Assembly: GCF_001750165.1 (NCBI RefSeq)
Contig: NZ_CP015411.1
Location: 3,634,501 to 3,698,500 of the forward strand
Length of the DNA stretch: 64,000 nucleotides
Direction: 5' to 3'
Source: Pseudoalteromonas luteoviolacea
Lineage (GTDB): Bacteria > Pseudomonadota > Gammaproteobacteria > Enterobacterales > Alteromonadaceae
Shown: positions 17,293-25,982 of the stretch, piece after piece
Position numbering within the stretch: the stretch's first letter is position 1
Layout: every line of letters begins with the position of its first letter
Notes under the pieces: model-generated
Database searches by the model: none
Told to the model about the DNA's origin: nothing
Seen by the model: only the letters and a program-made list of their open reading frames with translations
Program-made: the position numbers and the translations under genes

Positions 17293-18134
17293 TTAGTTAC
17301 TCCATGGTTTGCTGCAGACCATACCCGCAGCACATCATTGGTCTCTTTTACATCGTGAACGCGTATGATATGTGCACCATGCTGCGCACATATCAAAGCC
17401 CCCGCTAAACTTGCAGGTAAACGTTCACTCGTATCCCTATTTAATAAATTTCCAAACATTGACTTACGTGACAGACCTGCCAAGACAGGCAAGTTAAAAC
17501 CAGCAAACTGATGAAACTTGCCAAGTAATTCAAAGTTATGCTCAAGTGACTTACCAAACCCAAAGCCTGGGTCTAATATTAATCTTGTCCGTTCTACCCC
17601 TTCTTTTGCACATGCAGCAATACGTTCATCAAAAAATCTTTTTATGTCATTTATTAAATGATTATATTGTGGTGCCTGCTGCATCGTTCTGGGTTGCCCT
17701 TGCATGTGCATAAGGCAAATTGGTGCATCTGGAAATTGCGCAGCCACTGATAAACAACCAGGCTCTCGCAATGCCCTTACATCATTAATGATATCAGCAC
17801 CTGCAAGAAGTGCTTGCCGCATGACTTCTGCTTTACTGGTGTCAATTGATATCACACAATCTGACTTCGCTCGGATCCCTTCAATCACAGGAATAACGCG
17901 TTCAAGCTCCTCATCTAGTGCAACATCAGCTGCACCAGGTCTAGTTGACTCGCCTCCGATATCTAAAATCGTAGCGCCTTCATCGAGCAGCAAAAGTGAG
18001 TTTATGACAGCGCTATCATTTTTGTAATTCTTGCCGCCATCAGAAAATGAATCTGGAGTTGTGTTAACGATACCCATTATTTGTGGGCTAGAAAGGTCTA
18101 AAGTACGACCTCGGGGTAATGAAAGTTGAAACAT
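17289..18134 (-). CDS. folP: Dihydropteroate synthase
   Basis: A 281-residue TIM-barrel enzyme that condenses p-aminobenzoate with hydroxymethyl-dihydropterin pyrophosphate in folate synthesis; it is the sulfonamide target. Both family signatures are present: IMGIVNTTPDSFSDGG near residues 19-34 and ILDIGGESTRPGA near 58-70. The pterin-site segments DPGFGFGKSLEHN and LAGLSRKS also fit. It lies between ftsH (180 bp upstream with a terminator between) and glmM (4-nt overlap), as in E. coli. Confidence 0.97.
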   Translation of the reverse strand: MFQLSLPRGRTLDLSSPQIMGIVNTTPDSFSDGGKNYKNDSAVINSLLLLDEGATILDIGGESTRPGAADVALDEELERVIPVIEGIRAKSDCVISIDTSKAEVMRQALLAGADIINDVRALREPGCLSVAAQFPDAPICLMHMQGQPRTMQQAPQYNHLINDIKRFFDERIAACAKEGVERTRLILDPGFGFGKSLEHNFELLGKFHQFAGFNLPVLAGLSRKSMFGNLLNRDTSERLPASLAGALICAQHGAHIIRVHDVKETNDVLRVWSAANHGVTK

Positions 18135-18255
18135 GTGTTACCTTCCTGCTAATTGTATCTAAGCATACTTTATCTGCCCCTTCTAGATTATTGATTAGAT
18201 TCACTAAAAATAAAGTTCGCCAGAGAAAAAACAGGTGTAAAGATAGTTTTTAGAT

Positions 18256-18285
18256 ACAAAAAGGCCTCGAGAAAGCTCGAGGCCT
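18256..18285 (-). terminator. Intrinsic terminator after ftsH
   Basis: A 10-bp stem AGGCCTCGAG/CTCGAGGCCT with a 4-nt loop (18262-18285) is followed on the minus strand by five T. It separates rlmE-ftsH from folP-glmM-tpiA-secG. Confidence 0.85.
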
Positions 18286-18314
18286 GAATTCCTACGACTG
18301 TATTTTACCTTTTA

Positions 18315-20252
18315 TTAAGGCTTGTCATCAAGTTCTGTATTTGATTGAGGCGGAATTTCTGAACTTGTCTCTTCAACTTTAGGTGCTGAAGTGTCGTTAC
18401 TCGCGCCGTTATCTTTATCAGACTTACGATCATGGGCATCTCTTGGAGGGCGAACTTCTTTACGCTCCATCAAATCATCGATCTGTCCAGCATCAATTGT
18501 TTCATACTTCATCAATGCATCTTTCATTGCATGAAGGATGTCCATATTGTCTTTTAAGATCTGCTCTGCTCTGTCGTAGTTATTTGTCACAAACTTTTTG
18601 ATTTCAGCATCAATTAACTTAGCTGTTTCATCAGAAACACCAGACATTCTTGAGCTGCTACCACCCATGTACATTTCACCTTGTTCTTCCATGTACATTT
18701 GTGGGCCCAATACAGGGCTTAAACCCCATTGAGTTACCATCTTGCGAGCTATATCTGTCGCTCGTTCAATATCGTTACTCGCACCGGTCGTTACTTTATC
18801 GTCACCGTAAATAATGGCTTCTGCAATTCGACCACCATATAAACTAGATAACATAGACTCAAGGTGCTCTTTAGAGTGACTCACACGGTCTTGTTCAGGT
18901 AAGTACATCGTCACGCCCAATGCTCTACCGCGAGGAATAATAGATACCTTATAGACTGGGTCGTGCTCAGGCACTAGTCGACCAACGATAGCATGGCCAG
19001 CTTCGTGGTATGCTGTCATCTCTTTTTCTTTCTCAGACATGACCATTGACTTGCGCTCAGCACCCATCATGATCTTGTCTTTCGCAGCATCAAATTCAGC
19101 CATACTGACCTTACGTTTGTTACCACGAGCGGCAAATAAAGCAGCTTCATTGACCAAGTTAGCCAAATCTGCACCTGAGAATCCAGGCGTACCACGGGCA
19201 ATCAACGACGCTTCAACGTTCGAATCAAGCGGCACTTTACGCATATGTACATTTAGGATCTGTTCACGACCACGTACATCTGGTAAGCCTACAACAACTT
19301 GACGGTCAAAACGGCCTGGTCTTAATAGTGCAGGGTCTAAAACATCAGGTCTGTTGGTCGCAGCGATCACAATGATACCTTCGTTACCCTCAAAACCATC
19401 CATTTCAACAAGCATTTGGTTTAGCGTTTGTTCGCGCTCATCATGACCGCCTCCCATACCTGCACCACGCTTACGGCCTACTGCGTCAATCTCATCGATA
19501 AAGATAATGCAAGGCGCTGCTTTTTTAGCCTGCTCAAACATATCTCTTACTCGAGATGCACCCACACCTACAAACATCTCTACAAAGTCTGAACCAGAAA
19601 TCGTGAAGAATGGTACTTTCGCTTCACCAGCGACAGCCTTAGCAAGTAATGTTTTACCTGTACCAGGAGGACCTACCATGAGTACCCCTTTAGGAATATT
19701 ACCGCCAAGCTTCTGGAATTTAGACGGATCACGTAAGAAGTCTACAAGTTCTGTTACATCTTCTTTCGCTTCATCACAACCGGCTACGTCTGCAAATGTC
19801 GTTTTGACCTGGTCTTCACTCATCAGTCGAGCTTTACTTTTACCAAACGACATTGCGCCTTTACCGCCACCGCCTTGCATTTGACGCATGAAGAAAATCC
19901 ATACACCAATTAACAGCAACATTGGGAACCAAGAAATAAAAACGTTCGCCAAGAAAGATTGCTCTTCTGGTGCAACGCCTTTCACGTTCACATCATTTTT
20001 TAGCAAATCATTAATTAGGTCTTCATCATATAACGGCATGATTGTTTGAAAACGTTCACCGTTACTTTTAGTCCCTGAAATAGTACCAGCTGTACGATCA
20101 ATATTTGCTTCTCTGATCGCTCCACTACGTACTTCTTTTACAAACTGAGTGTAACTTGTTTGACGATCAATTTGCTCGCCACCATTGAAACTCTGAAACA
20201 CTGTCATAAGCACAACTGCAATGACAAGCCAGAGAATTAAGTTCTTCGCCAT
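18315..20252 (-). CDS. ftsH: ATP-dependent zinc metalloprotease FtsH
   Basis: A 645-residue membrane AAA+ protease that degrades misassembled membrane proteins and short-lived cytosolic regulators such as LpxC and RpoH in relatives. Two N-terminal transmembrane helices (about 4-22 and 103-122) flank a periplasmic domain. The Walker A is GPPGTGKT (about 192-199), the Walker B region IIFIDEID, the second region of homology NRPDVLDPALLRPGRFDR, and the zinc site HEAGH near 415. The start is set at the ATG of MAKNLILW, matching E. coli, rather than an upstream TTG. It follows rlmE by 67 bp, the usual pairing. Confidence 0.97.
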   Translation of the reverse strand: MAKNLILWLVIAVVLMTVFQSFNGGEQIDRQTSYTQFVKEVRSGAIREANIDRTAGTISGTKSNGERFQTIMPLYDEDLINDLLKNDVNVKGVAPEEQSFLANVFISWFPMLLLIGVWIFFMRQMQGGGGKGAMSFGKSKARLMSEDQVKTTFADVAGCDEAKEDVTELVDFLRDPSKFQKLGGNIPKGVLMVGPPGTGKTLLAKAVAGEAKVPFFTISGSDFVEMFVGVGASRVRDMFEQAKKAAPCIIFIDEIDAVGRKRGAGMGGGHDEREQTLNQMLVEMDGFEGNEGIIVIAATNRPDVLDPALLRPGRFDRQVVVGLPDVRGREQILNVHMRKVPLDSNVEASLIARGTPGFSGADLANLVNEAALFAARGNKRKVSMAEFDAAKDKIMMGAERKSMVMSEKEKEMTAYHEAGHAIVGRLVPEHDPVYKVSIIPRGRALGVTMYLPEQDRVSHSKEHLESMLSSLYGGRIAEAIIYGDDKVTTGASNDIERATDIARKMVTQWGLSPVLGPQMYMEEQGEMYMGGSSSRMSGVSDETAKLIDAEIKKFVTNNYDRAEQILKDNMDILHAMKDALMKYETIDAGQIDDLMERKEVRPPRDAHDRKSDKDNGASNDTSAPKVEETSSEIPPQSNTELDDKP

Positions 20253-20319
20253 ATCGCTCAAGGGGTTAACCTCTTGTATCCAATTTATTTAAAATCATCT
20301 TTAATGCACCTCAACTGTA

Positions 20320-20949
20320 CTACAGTTTGTATCCTGTCGCCACTATATATACTTCACGTGACCTAGGTCGAGACGCTTTTGGTTTACGGATCTTTACAAC
20401 TTTAAATACATTACGCACTTCCTGTACAAATTGATCAAATCCTTCACCTTGGAAAACTTTGACCGCAAACGCGCCGTTAGACTTCAGTACTTGGTGGCAC
20501 ATATCCAGTGCTAACTCTACCAAATACATACTACCAGCTTGATCTATCACGTTGTTTCCGCTCATGTTTGGTGCCATATCCGAAAATACAACATCAATGT
20601 TTTTCCCGCCAATACGGTCTAATAATGCATTCAACACGCTTTCTTCGCGAAAGTCACCTTGCAAGAATGCAACACCAGGTAATGAATCCATAGGGAGAAT
20701 ATCACACGCAATGACTTCGCCTTTATCACCCACTTGCTCAGCAAGGTATTGTGACCAACTTCCCGGAGCAGCACCCAAATCAACAACATGCATACCAGGG
20801 CGGATTAATTTATCTCGCTGTTGTATCTCTTCAAGCTTAAATACAGCCCGTGAGCGATAACCTCGCTTTTGTGCTTCATGAACAAAAGGATCGTCTACAT
20901 GCTCTTTTAACCAGCGTTTTGAACTCGCTGAGTGTTTTTTATTTGCCAT
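20320..20949 (-). CDS. rlmE: 23S rRNA (uridine-2'-O-)-methyltransferase RlmE
   Basis: A 209-residue Rossmann-fold methyltransferase (also FtsJ/RrmJ) that methylates U2552 in the A-loop of 23S rRNA during late 50S assembly. The SAM site is VVDLGAAPGSWSQY. The K-D-K catalytic set is visible in KRGYRSRAVFKL (K), FSDMAPNMSG (D) and AVKVFQGEG (K). The C-terminal RSREVYIVA is typical. I use the ATG of MANKKHSAS rather than a GTG two codons upstream, by agreement with homologues. It is divergent from yhbY, as in E. coli. Confidence 0.95.
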   Translation of the reverse strand: MANKKHSASSKRWLKEHVDDPFVHEAQKRGYRSRAVFKLEEIQQRDKLIRPGMHVVDLGAAPGSWSQYLAEQVGDKGEVIACDILPMDSLPGVAFLQGDFREESVLNALLDRIGGKNIDVVFSDMAPNMSGNNVIDQAGSMYLVELALDMCHQVLKSNGAFAVKVFQGEGFDQFVQEVRNVFKVVKIRKPKASRPRSREVYIVATGYKL

Positions 20950-21033
20950 ATTCACTGCAACTCATTAGTAATCTTCTTTAGATGGCGTTAGAATAACGAG
21001 AATTCAAGCCTTAATTTAGTAAATTGTACCAAT

Positions 21034-21330
21034 ATGACTTTATCAAATAAACAAAAGCAGCACCTTAAAGGGCTAGCTCACGCTCTAAAACCTGTCGTTT
21101 TACTTGGCGGTAACGGCCTAACAGAGGGCGTATTGTTAGAAATTGAACAGTGTTTAGAAATTCACGAGTTGATCAAAGTTAAAGTCCCAACTAATGACCG
21201 AGAAACCAAACAGCTTATATTTGATGCAATTGTCCGCGAGACTGGTGCTCATAAAGTTCAATCGATCGGACATATTTTAGTACTTTATCGTCAAAGCGAA
21301 GAGAAGAAAATAATCCTTCCTCGCAACTAA
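21034..21330 (+). CDS. yhbY: Ribosome assembly RNA-binding protein YhbY
   Basis: A 98-residue CRS1-YhbY (CRM) domain protein with a KH-like RNA-binding fold. The family motif VVLLGGNGLTEGVLLEIEQ lies at about residues 20-38. In E. coli it associates with pre-50S particles. It faces away from rlmE-ftsH with 84 bp between starts. A terminator follows at once and extends into the end of the convergent serine hydrolase gene. Confidence 0.95.
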   Translation: MTLSNKQKQHLKGLAHALKPVVLLGGNGLTEGVLLEIEQCLEIHELIKVKVPTNDRETKQLIFDAIVRETGAHKVQSIGHILVLYRQSEEKKIILPRN

Positions 21331-21335
21331 ATAAA

Positions 21336-21362
21336 ATGAGCCGCTATTGCGGCTCTGTTTTT
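21336..21362 (+). terminator. Intrinsic terminator after yhbY
   Basis: GAGCCGC and GCGGCTC form a 7-bp stem with a 4-nt loop (21338-21355), followed by TGTTTTT. It overlaps the last codons of the convergent hydrolase gene and could also serve that strand (ATTTTAT). Confidence 0.75.
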
Positions 21363-22498
21363 CGCGCAACTTTAATTGCGTCGCGAATAAAGTTGGTAGT
21401 GAGTTGGTTAATGACACCGCTCTCTGCATTGAGCAACAAACTAAATCCAATGCCCAAATAAGGTAATACAACCACATCTGTTCTGTAGCCTTGCACCCAG
21501 CCACTATGGTAGTAAACGGTCTCCCCCTCAAAATCATAAATCCTCCAACCTAGTCCATAGTGCGCGTGATCAACATATTTGCGCCACACTCTACGTTTGA
21601 GCTCCCGTTTAGTGCGCGTAAATGGCCTGGATTGGATCGTTAACGCATCGAGCGATAATACACTAGGATAGACACCCAACTGTGCTTTCAACCATACAAC
21701 CATGTCTTCTGCACTGGCATTGACCCCAGCAGCGGGCGCAACTTTATAATAATGCTTTTTTAATCTCGCTGTATGCCAGTATTTACGACCTTTCACATGA
21801 GGTAAAGCGTAGTTCTCATTTTGTGTCATGTGAGCGTAGCCAACGCCGGCATCTTTCATGCCTAACGGCTTGAACATGAACTCATTAAGCCAAGTTTCAT
21901 AACTAAGCCCTGTCGCCTGTTTTATAACATTTCCCACCAAGCTAAACATAACATTTTGATAACCATAACAAATACCCGGTCGACACAAGCGATCAACCTT
22001 TAATAATCGAGGGTATATGTCCTCATACGACATTCTAGACTCAATCAAATTGTCATAAGCATTGGGCACCAAGCCACTCGAATGAGTCAATAAATGATAC
22101 ACGCGCAGCGTTGAATACTGGCTGTCTAAAAATATTGGTAGATAATCGGCAACGTATTTATCTAAATCTATCCGCTCTTCGGCAGCTAACTTAGCAGCTA
22201 AAGACCCAGCGAAAGTTTTGGACACGGACGCCAATCTAAAGCGCGTTTTACCATCAACCTTACGCCCTTTTTTTACTTTGGTTCTTCCGTAACCCTTAGC
22301 TAAGTCCCCAAATTCTAAATGGGTAATGCTCAACGCCGCGCCAGGCACCGATTTTTCTTTTAGTTTTTGTCTGACTTGCTTAGAATAGCCGTTTACAAAA
22401 TGCTCCCACGCTTTTGCTCTTTCTATCTCACTACTTTTAACGGGATGAGATAAAACCATTAATATTAAGCATTTTGAAAATATAAATAGTGACTTCAT
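21344..22498 (-). CDS. Serine hydrolase, beta-lactamase/class C-like family
   Basis: A 384-residue exported protein with an N-terminal signal sequence (residues 1-22). The penicillin-binding-like catalytic set is present: S91-V-S-K94 (nucleophile serine and lysine), Y180-Q-N182 (tyrosine), and HSG in the KTG position near residue 340 (VYYHSGWVQG). HSG rather than KTG is usual for esterases and peptidases of the beta-lactamase-related family (EstB, AmpH, D-aminopeptidase type), so antibiotic resistance should not be assumed. It probably acts in the periplasm on an ester or peptide. Monocistronic. Confidence 0.85.
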   Translation of the reverse strand: MKSLFIFSKCLILMVLSHPVKSSEIERAKAWEHFVNGYSKQVRQKLKEKSVPGAALSITHLEFGDLAKGYGRTKVKKGRKVDGKTRFRLASVSKTFAGSLAAKLAAEERIDLDKYVADYLPIFLDSQYSTLRVYHLLTHSSGLVPNAYDNLIESRMSYEDIYPRLLKVDRLCRPGICYGYQNVMFSLVGNVIKQATGLSYETWLNEFMFKPLGMKDAGVGYAHMTQNENYALPHVKGRKYWHTARLKKHYYKVAPAAGVNASAEDMVVWLKAQLGVYPSVLSLDALTIQSRPFTRTKRELKRRVWRKYVDHAHYGLGWRIYDFEGETVYYHSGWVQGYRTDVVVLPYLGIGFSLLLNAESGVINQLTTNFIRDAIKVARKTEPQ

Positions 22499-22722
22499 AA
22501 TGACTCAGTTCATTAACACGCGATGTTATGGTATCACGTAAGTTGCTGTCTCACGACATACAATAATTTAAACCGCTAATCTTTTTGTAGAAAAAAGTTA
22601 CATAATATAACTAGTTACAATCTTGAACATTTTGGGACTGTAAGTGACTAATCATTACAAGGTAGAATTTAGCACATTGGCTGTAGATGATAATGAAGAA
22701 AAGTAATTTGAGGTGTTTAATA

Positions 22723-23526
22723 ATGCGAGTAATCATTGGCGGTATTGCATTAACAGGACTGGCCGGTTGTATGCTATCAAAACCCCTTGCACCAAAGCTG
22801 AACGTACCACCAAAACCACTACTGCAAAAATCAATTTTTCAGATAAGCTACAGTAGTGAGCTAGAATCAGCCCGAATTAAGTCTGTCCAACTACCTGCGC
22901 ATGCTATAAAAAAGCGTGACTCTGTATTTATCGACACCAGTAAAGTCACTATCACCAATGAACTACACGATAAAATGGTAAGTATACTCAGTAAAAAAGG
23001 GTTAATTGTAGACAATAATGAAAATACAGACTATCACTTGGTCATTCAACAAGCTGATCTAACCTACGGTAAAGATAAGGTTTACGTATTAAATAAACCG
23101 AGTAGTGAACACCCCTATATTGCAAAAATATCCCAAACAATGCCTACCAAGCAATGCAGTAATATTACGGCGTCTTTAAGCATGCGTTTAACACATAATC
23201 AGTCAACCGATGTCGTTTGGTTTGCCAAATCCTCTGTTGATAGTGCAGGGTTCCAAGGTATCCCTATGCAATACACTTTCACAGAAACGCAACGTATTTC
23301 CAATGAACAAGAGGTGCTAAAGTTCATCACTGAACAGAATACCGATGAAGCAAGGCAAGCACGATACAATTCAGCTGTAAACGTACCAGATTACGTTGTA
23401 AAGCCGGTTCAGACCCCACTCGTTAAAGTTGCTGGTGCATGTACACAAGAAGAGGTCAACACTCTAACGCCTAAAATGATGGCCAAATTGACCGAAGGCT
23501 TAATTGACAAACTTAATGTTCAATAA
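22723..23526 (+). CDS. Lipoprotein of unknown function
   Basis: A 267-residue predicted lipoprotein. Its short signal MRVIIGGIALTGLAGC ends in a good lipobox (LAGC). I take the ATG at 22723, which has TGAGG about 9 nt upstream, over in-frame ATGs at 22687 and 22693 without a site. The mature part is rich in beta-strand-like segments and has two cysteines, in KQCSNITASL and AGACTQEEV. The fold may resemble small envelope lipoproteins that bind partners, but I recognise no family. It stands alone, divergent from the serine hydrolase and upstream of the two-component genes. Confidence 0.65.
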   Translation: MRVIIGGIALTGLAGCMLSKPLAPKLNVPPKPLLQKSIFQISYSSELESARIKSVQLPAHAIKKRDSVFIDTSKVTITNELHDKMVSILSKKGLIVDNNENTDYHLVIQQADLTYGKDKVYVLNKPSSEHPYIAKISQTMPTKQCSNITASLSMRLTHNQSTDVVWFAKSSVDSAGFQGIPMQYTFTETQRISNEQEVLKFITEQNTDEARQARYNSAVNVPDYVVKPVQTPLVKVAGACTQEEVNTLTPKMMAKLTEGLIDKLNVQ

Positions 23527-23669
23527 TCAACAAAATCATACATTTCATTACATATTTTACCAACATAGTAATTATAATTGGCGCGGTTAGAATTAAGAGT
23601 TAGTATGGTTTTATCAAAAAAATAAGGGCCACCTTATGTGTGCACTTGTTAGATTAAAGGAGCTTGTTC

Positions 23670-24377
23670 ATGGAGCAATATGGGACTATTTTACTGGTCG
23701 AAGACGATGAATCACTTGCACAGTGGGTTGCTGATTATTTAAACAACCAAGGCTATACCACACATTGTTGTCACCGTGGAGATGAAGTAATTTCTATGGT
23801 AAAGCAAATTAATCCAGATTTAGTGCTGCTGGATATTATGCTACCTGGGCAAGATGGGATCAGTGTTTGTCGAGAGCTTAGGCAGTTTTACAACAAACCA
23901 ATCATCATGCTAACCGCTAAAGATGAAGAAATGGACGAAGTCATAGGCTTAGAAGTTGGCGCCAGTGATTATGTAATTAAGCCCGTTAGGCCGAGAGCTT
24001 TGCTTGCAAGAATAAAAGCAAATGCCCGCGCAGCACAAGATTCTGGGAATAAAGAGCAGTCAAATAGCGCTATTTTGGCTGTTGGTAACTTAAAGATAGA
24101 TACGCAATCGCGTAAAGTTCTGGTCTCGGAGCAAGAGGTCGTTATTTCCAGTGCTGAATACTTGCTGCTTCACTTCTTAGCTTCTAATGCTGGTGAAGTG
24201 GTATCCAGAGACGCCGTGTTTAAAGCGACGAAGGGCCGTGAATATGATGGTTTGGATCGCAGCGTAGACGTATTAATTTCTGCATTACGTAAAAAGTTTG
24301 ATGACGACCCTCAGAACCCAGAAAAAATTAAAACAATATGGGGAAAAGGTTATTTGCTCGTGCCATCTGCATGGTAA
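23670..24377 (+). CDS. OmpR-family response regulator (RstA-like)
   Basis: A 235-residue regulator. The receiver domain (about 1-118) has the acidic pair in LLVEDDE, the phosphoacceptor in LVLLDIMLPG, Thr in MLTAKDEE and Lys in YVIKPV. The C-terminal winged helix (about 135-232) includes SSAEYLLLHFLASNAGEVVSR and ends IKTIWGKGYLLV. The true start is the ATG at 23670 with AAAGGAG 7 nt upstream. The sensor kinase follows 91 bp downstream. The pair resembles RstAB in length and layout, but the stimulus is unknown. Confidence 0.93.
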   Translation: MEQYGTILLVEDDESLAQWVADYLNNQGYTTHCCHRGDEVISMVKQINPDLVLLDIMLPGQDGISVCRELRQFYNKPIIMLTAKDEEMDEVIGLEVGASDYVIKPVRPRALLARIKANARAAQDSGNKEQSNSAILAVGNLKIDTQSRKVLVSEQEVVISSAEYLLLHFLASNAGEVVSRDAVFKATKGREYDGLDRSVDVLISALRKKFDDDPQNPEKIKTIWGKGYLLVPSAW

Positions 24378-24383
24378 TTGTCC

Positions 24384-24412
24384 CTGTAGCTTCGGGCTTC
24401 TCGGAGCTACAG
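24384..24412 (+). other. Hairpin between response regulator and kinase genes
   Basis: CTGTAGCT and AGCTACAG form an 8-bp stem around a 13-nt loop. There is no T run after it, so it may adjust the ratio of regulator to kinase message rather than end transcription. Confidence 0.35.
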
Positions 24413-24468
24413 TTTGATACAGCCCTCCGCTCTTTGTGGCTCTGCGGTACTCTCATTGGAGCTAAATA

Positions 24469-25782
24469 ATGAGAAAATTGTATTTATCTTTGTTAACTGG
24501 TGTCATTATCTCAATTGTATTATTGGGGTGGCTTATTGACACATTTAGTGAGCAAACTGCGCCAGATGAAGATAACTTCTTTTGGCAAGCCAAATTGCTC
24601 GTAGGCATCGCTAACCAAGCCGGTGACAAAGAGATTGAAAAACGCAATGCATTCATCGAACAAGCAGGAAAAGATTTTGACTTAAAAATCGCTTATCACT
24701 TAGGCGCTTCTCTTGCCCTCCCTGAAGAGCTAACAGAACAAATGCATCGCCCACAAGGCTTACTTATTGACTCTGACGAAGGTTATTTTTATTTATTAAA
24801 ATCAACGCCGGCAATCAAACCTGATTACATCGAGCTACAATTAGACAAACCGCCTGAGAGAAATAGCTATGATGTTTTCCTCACCCTTGCCTTTTATTCC
24901 GGTGTCTGTGCATTTATGTGGTTTGTTTTGGCACCGTTAGCAAAAAGGTTGTCAGTGCTGACACATGCAGCAAAACAATTTGCTAGTGGTAATTTGGATA
25001 CCCGGATTGAAGTAAATCACTTTACATACATCAAAGACGTAGAACTCACGTTCAATCGCATGGCAAACCAAATCGAGAAGTTACTTGCTGAAAACAAACT
25101 TATGGCGTCTAGTTTATCTCATGACATCAGAACACCCGTCGCTTGCCTCCGATTTGGTTTTGACGCTGCTTTGGAAGAAGATGATATTGATGAAATCCAC
25201 CACCTTCTAGAGCGCATGGAAAAGGATTTGGACCAAATGGAAGATATGTTGTCCAGTTACCTCTCCTTCGCCACTTTAGAACAAAAATCGCACCTATTAA
25301 AATTTGAGCCAATTAAATTGCAAGGGTATATTTCTGACATTGTGGCGCAAATGCACCCTAAAATGTCGAAAAACGGTCTTACCGCTAATCTTTCGATTAA
25401 ATCAGAGCTTATGATGGAGGCCGACTTACACTGGTTAGCACGTGCTATTTCCAACCTACTGAGTAACGCCTGCGACTTTGCTCAAATGCAGCTGTTTATC
25501 AGCGCAAAATTACATGAACACGAAATTGAAATCACTGTTGAAGATGACGGCCCAGGTATAGAGCCAGAGAACTGGAACAAGGTATTTAACCCCTTTTTCC
25601 AAGAGCAAAGCCATCGCAATCGCGCAGGTAAAAGCTATGGTTTAGGCTTGGCGATTGTCTCGAAAGTGGTCGACTGGCATCACGGAAAAGCTTCAGTGGG
25701 CCGCTCTGAGTTATTAGGCGGGGCTAAATTTACCTTGATTCTGCCCTGTAAAGCAGTCTCACAAACTGTACAGAGTGAATGA
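24469..25782 (+). CDS. Sensor histidine kinase (RstB-like)
   Basis: A 437-residue membrane kinase. Transmembrane helices lie at about 3-24 and 140-160 with a periplasmic sensor of about 115 residues between. A HAMP domain follows (PLAKRLSVLTHAAKQFASGN). The phosphoacceptor histidine is in SLSHDIRTPV near residue 222, the N box is NLLSNACDF, and the G boxes are EDDGPGIEPE and SYGLGLAIV. The periplasmic region, containing a short DLKIAYHLGA segment, is laid out as in RstB. It works with the regulator encoded just upstream. Confidence 0.92.
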   Translation: MRKLYLSLLTGVIISIVLLGWLIDTFSEQTAPDEDNFFWQAKLLVGIANQAGDKEIEKRNAFIEQAGKDFDLKIAYHLGASLALPEELTEQMHRPQGLLIDSDEGYFYLLKSTPAIKPDYIELQLDKPPERNSYDVFLTLAFYSGVCAFMWFVLAPLAKRLSVLTHAAKQFASGNLDTRIEVNHFTYIKDVELTFNRMANQIEKLLAENKLMASSLSHDIRTPVACLRFGFDAALEEDDIDEIHHLLERMEKDLDQMEDMLSSYLSFATLEQKSHLLKFEPIKLQGYISDIVAQMHPKMSKNGLTANLSIKSELMMEADLHWLARAISNLLSNACDFAQMQLFISAKLHEHEIEITVEDDGPGIEPENWNKVFNPFFQEQSHRNRAGKSYGLGLAIVSKVVDWHHGKASVGRSELLGGAKFTLILPCKAVSQTVQSE

Positions 25783-25982
25783 CACAGCCCAGAGTGGAGC
25801 CAAATAAAGAAATCAAAATCAATGACTTAAAGTGTATTTTAAGAAAAAATTATGGATACTCAAATCCACGCTGTTTTTTCCACCAAAAACTTGTGCTAGA
25901 ACAGTGCAGATAAACCTTTTTATTTCGCTTCAATTACAGTAGATTGTTGCGGCCGTCTTCAAAAAAAGAGAAATATAACAAC

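Noticed and set aside
21344..22498. Beta-lactamase resistance gene
   Set aside because: The protein has SxxK and YxN but HSG in place of KTG and resembles the general serine hydrolase group, so an antibiotic resistance claim is not supported.
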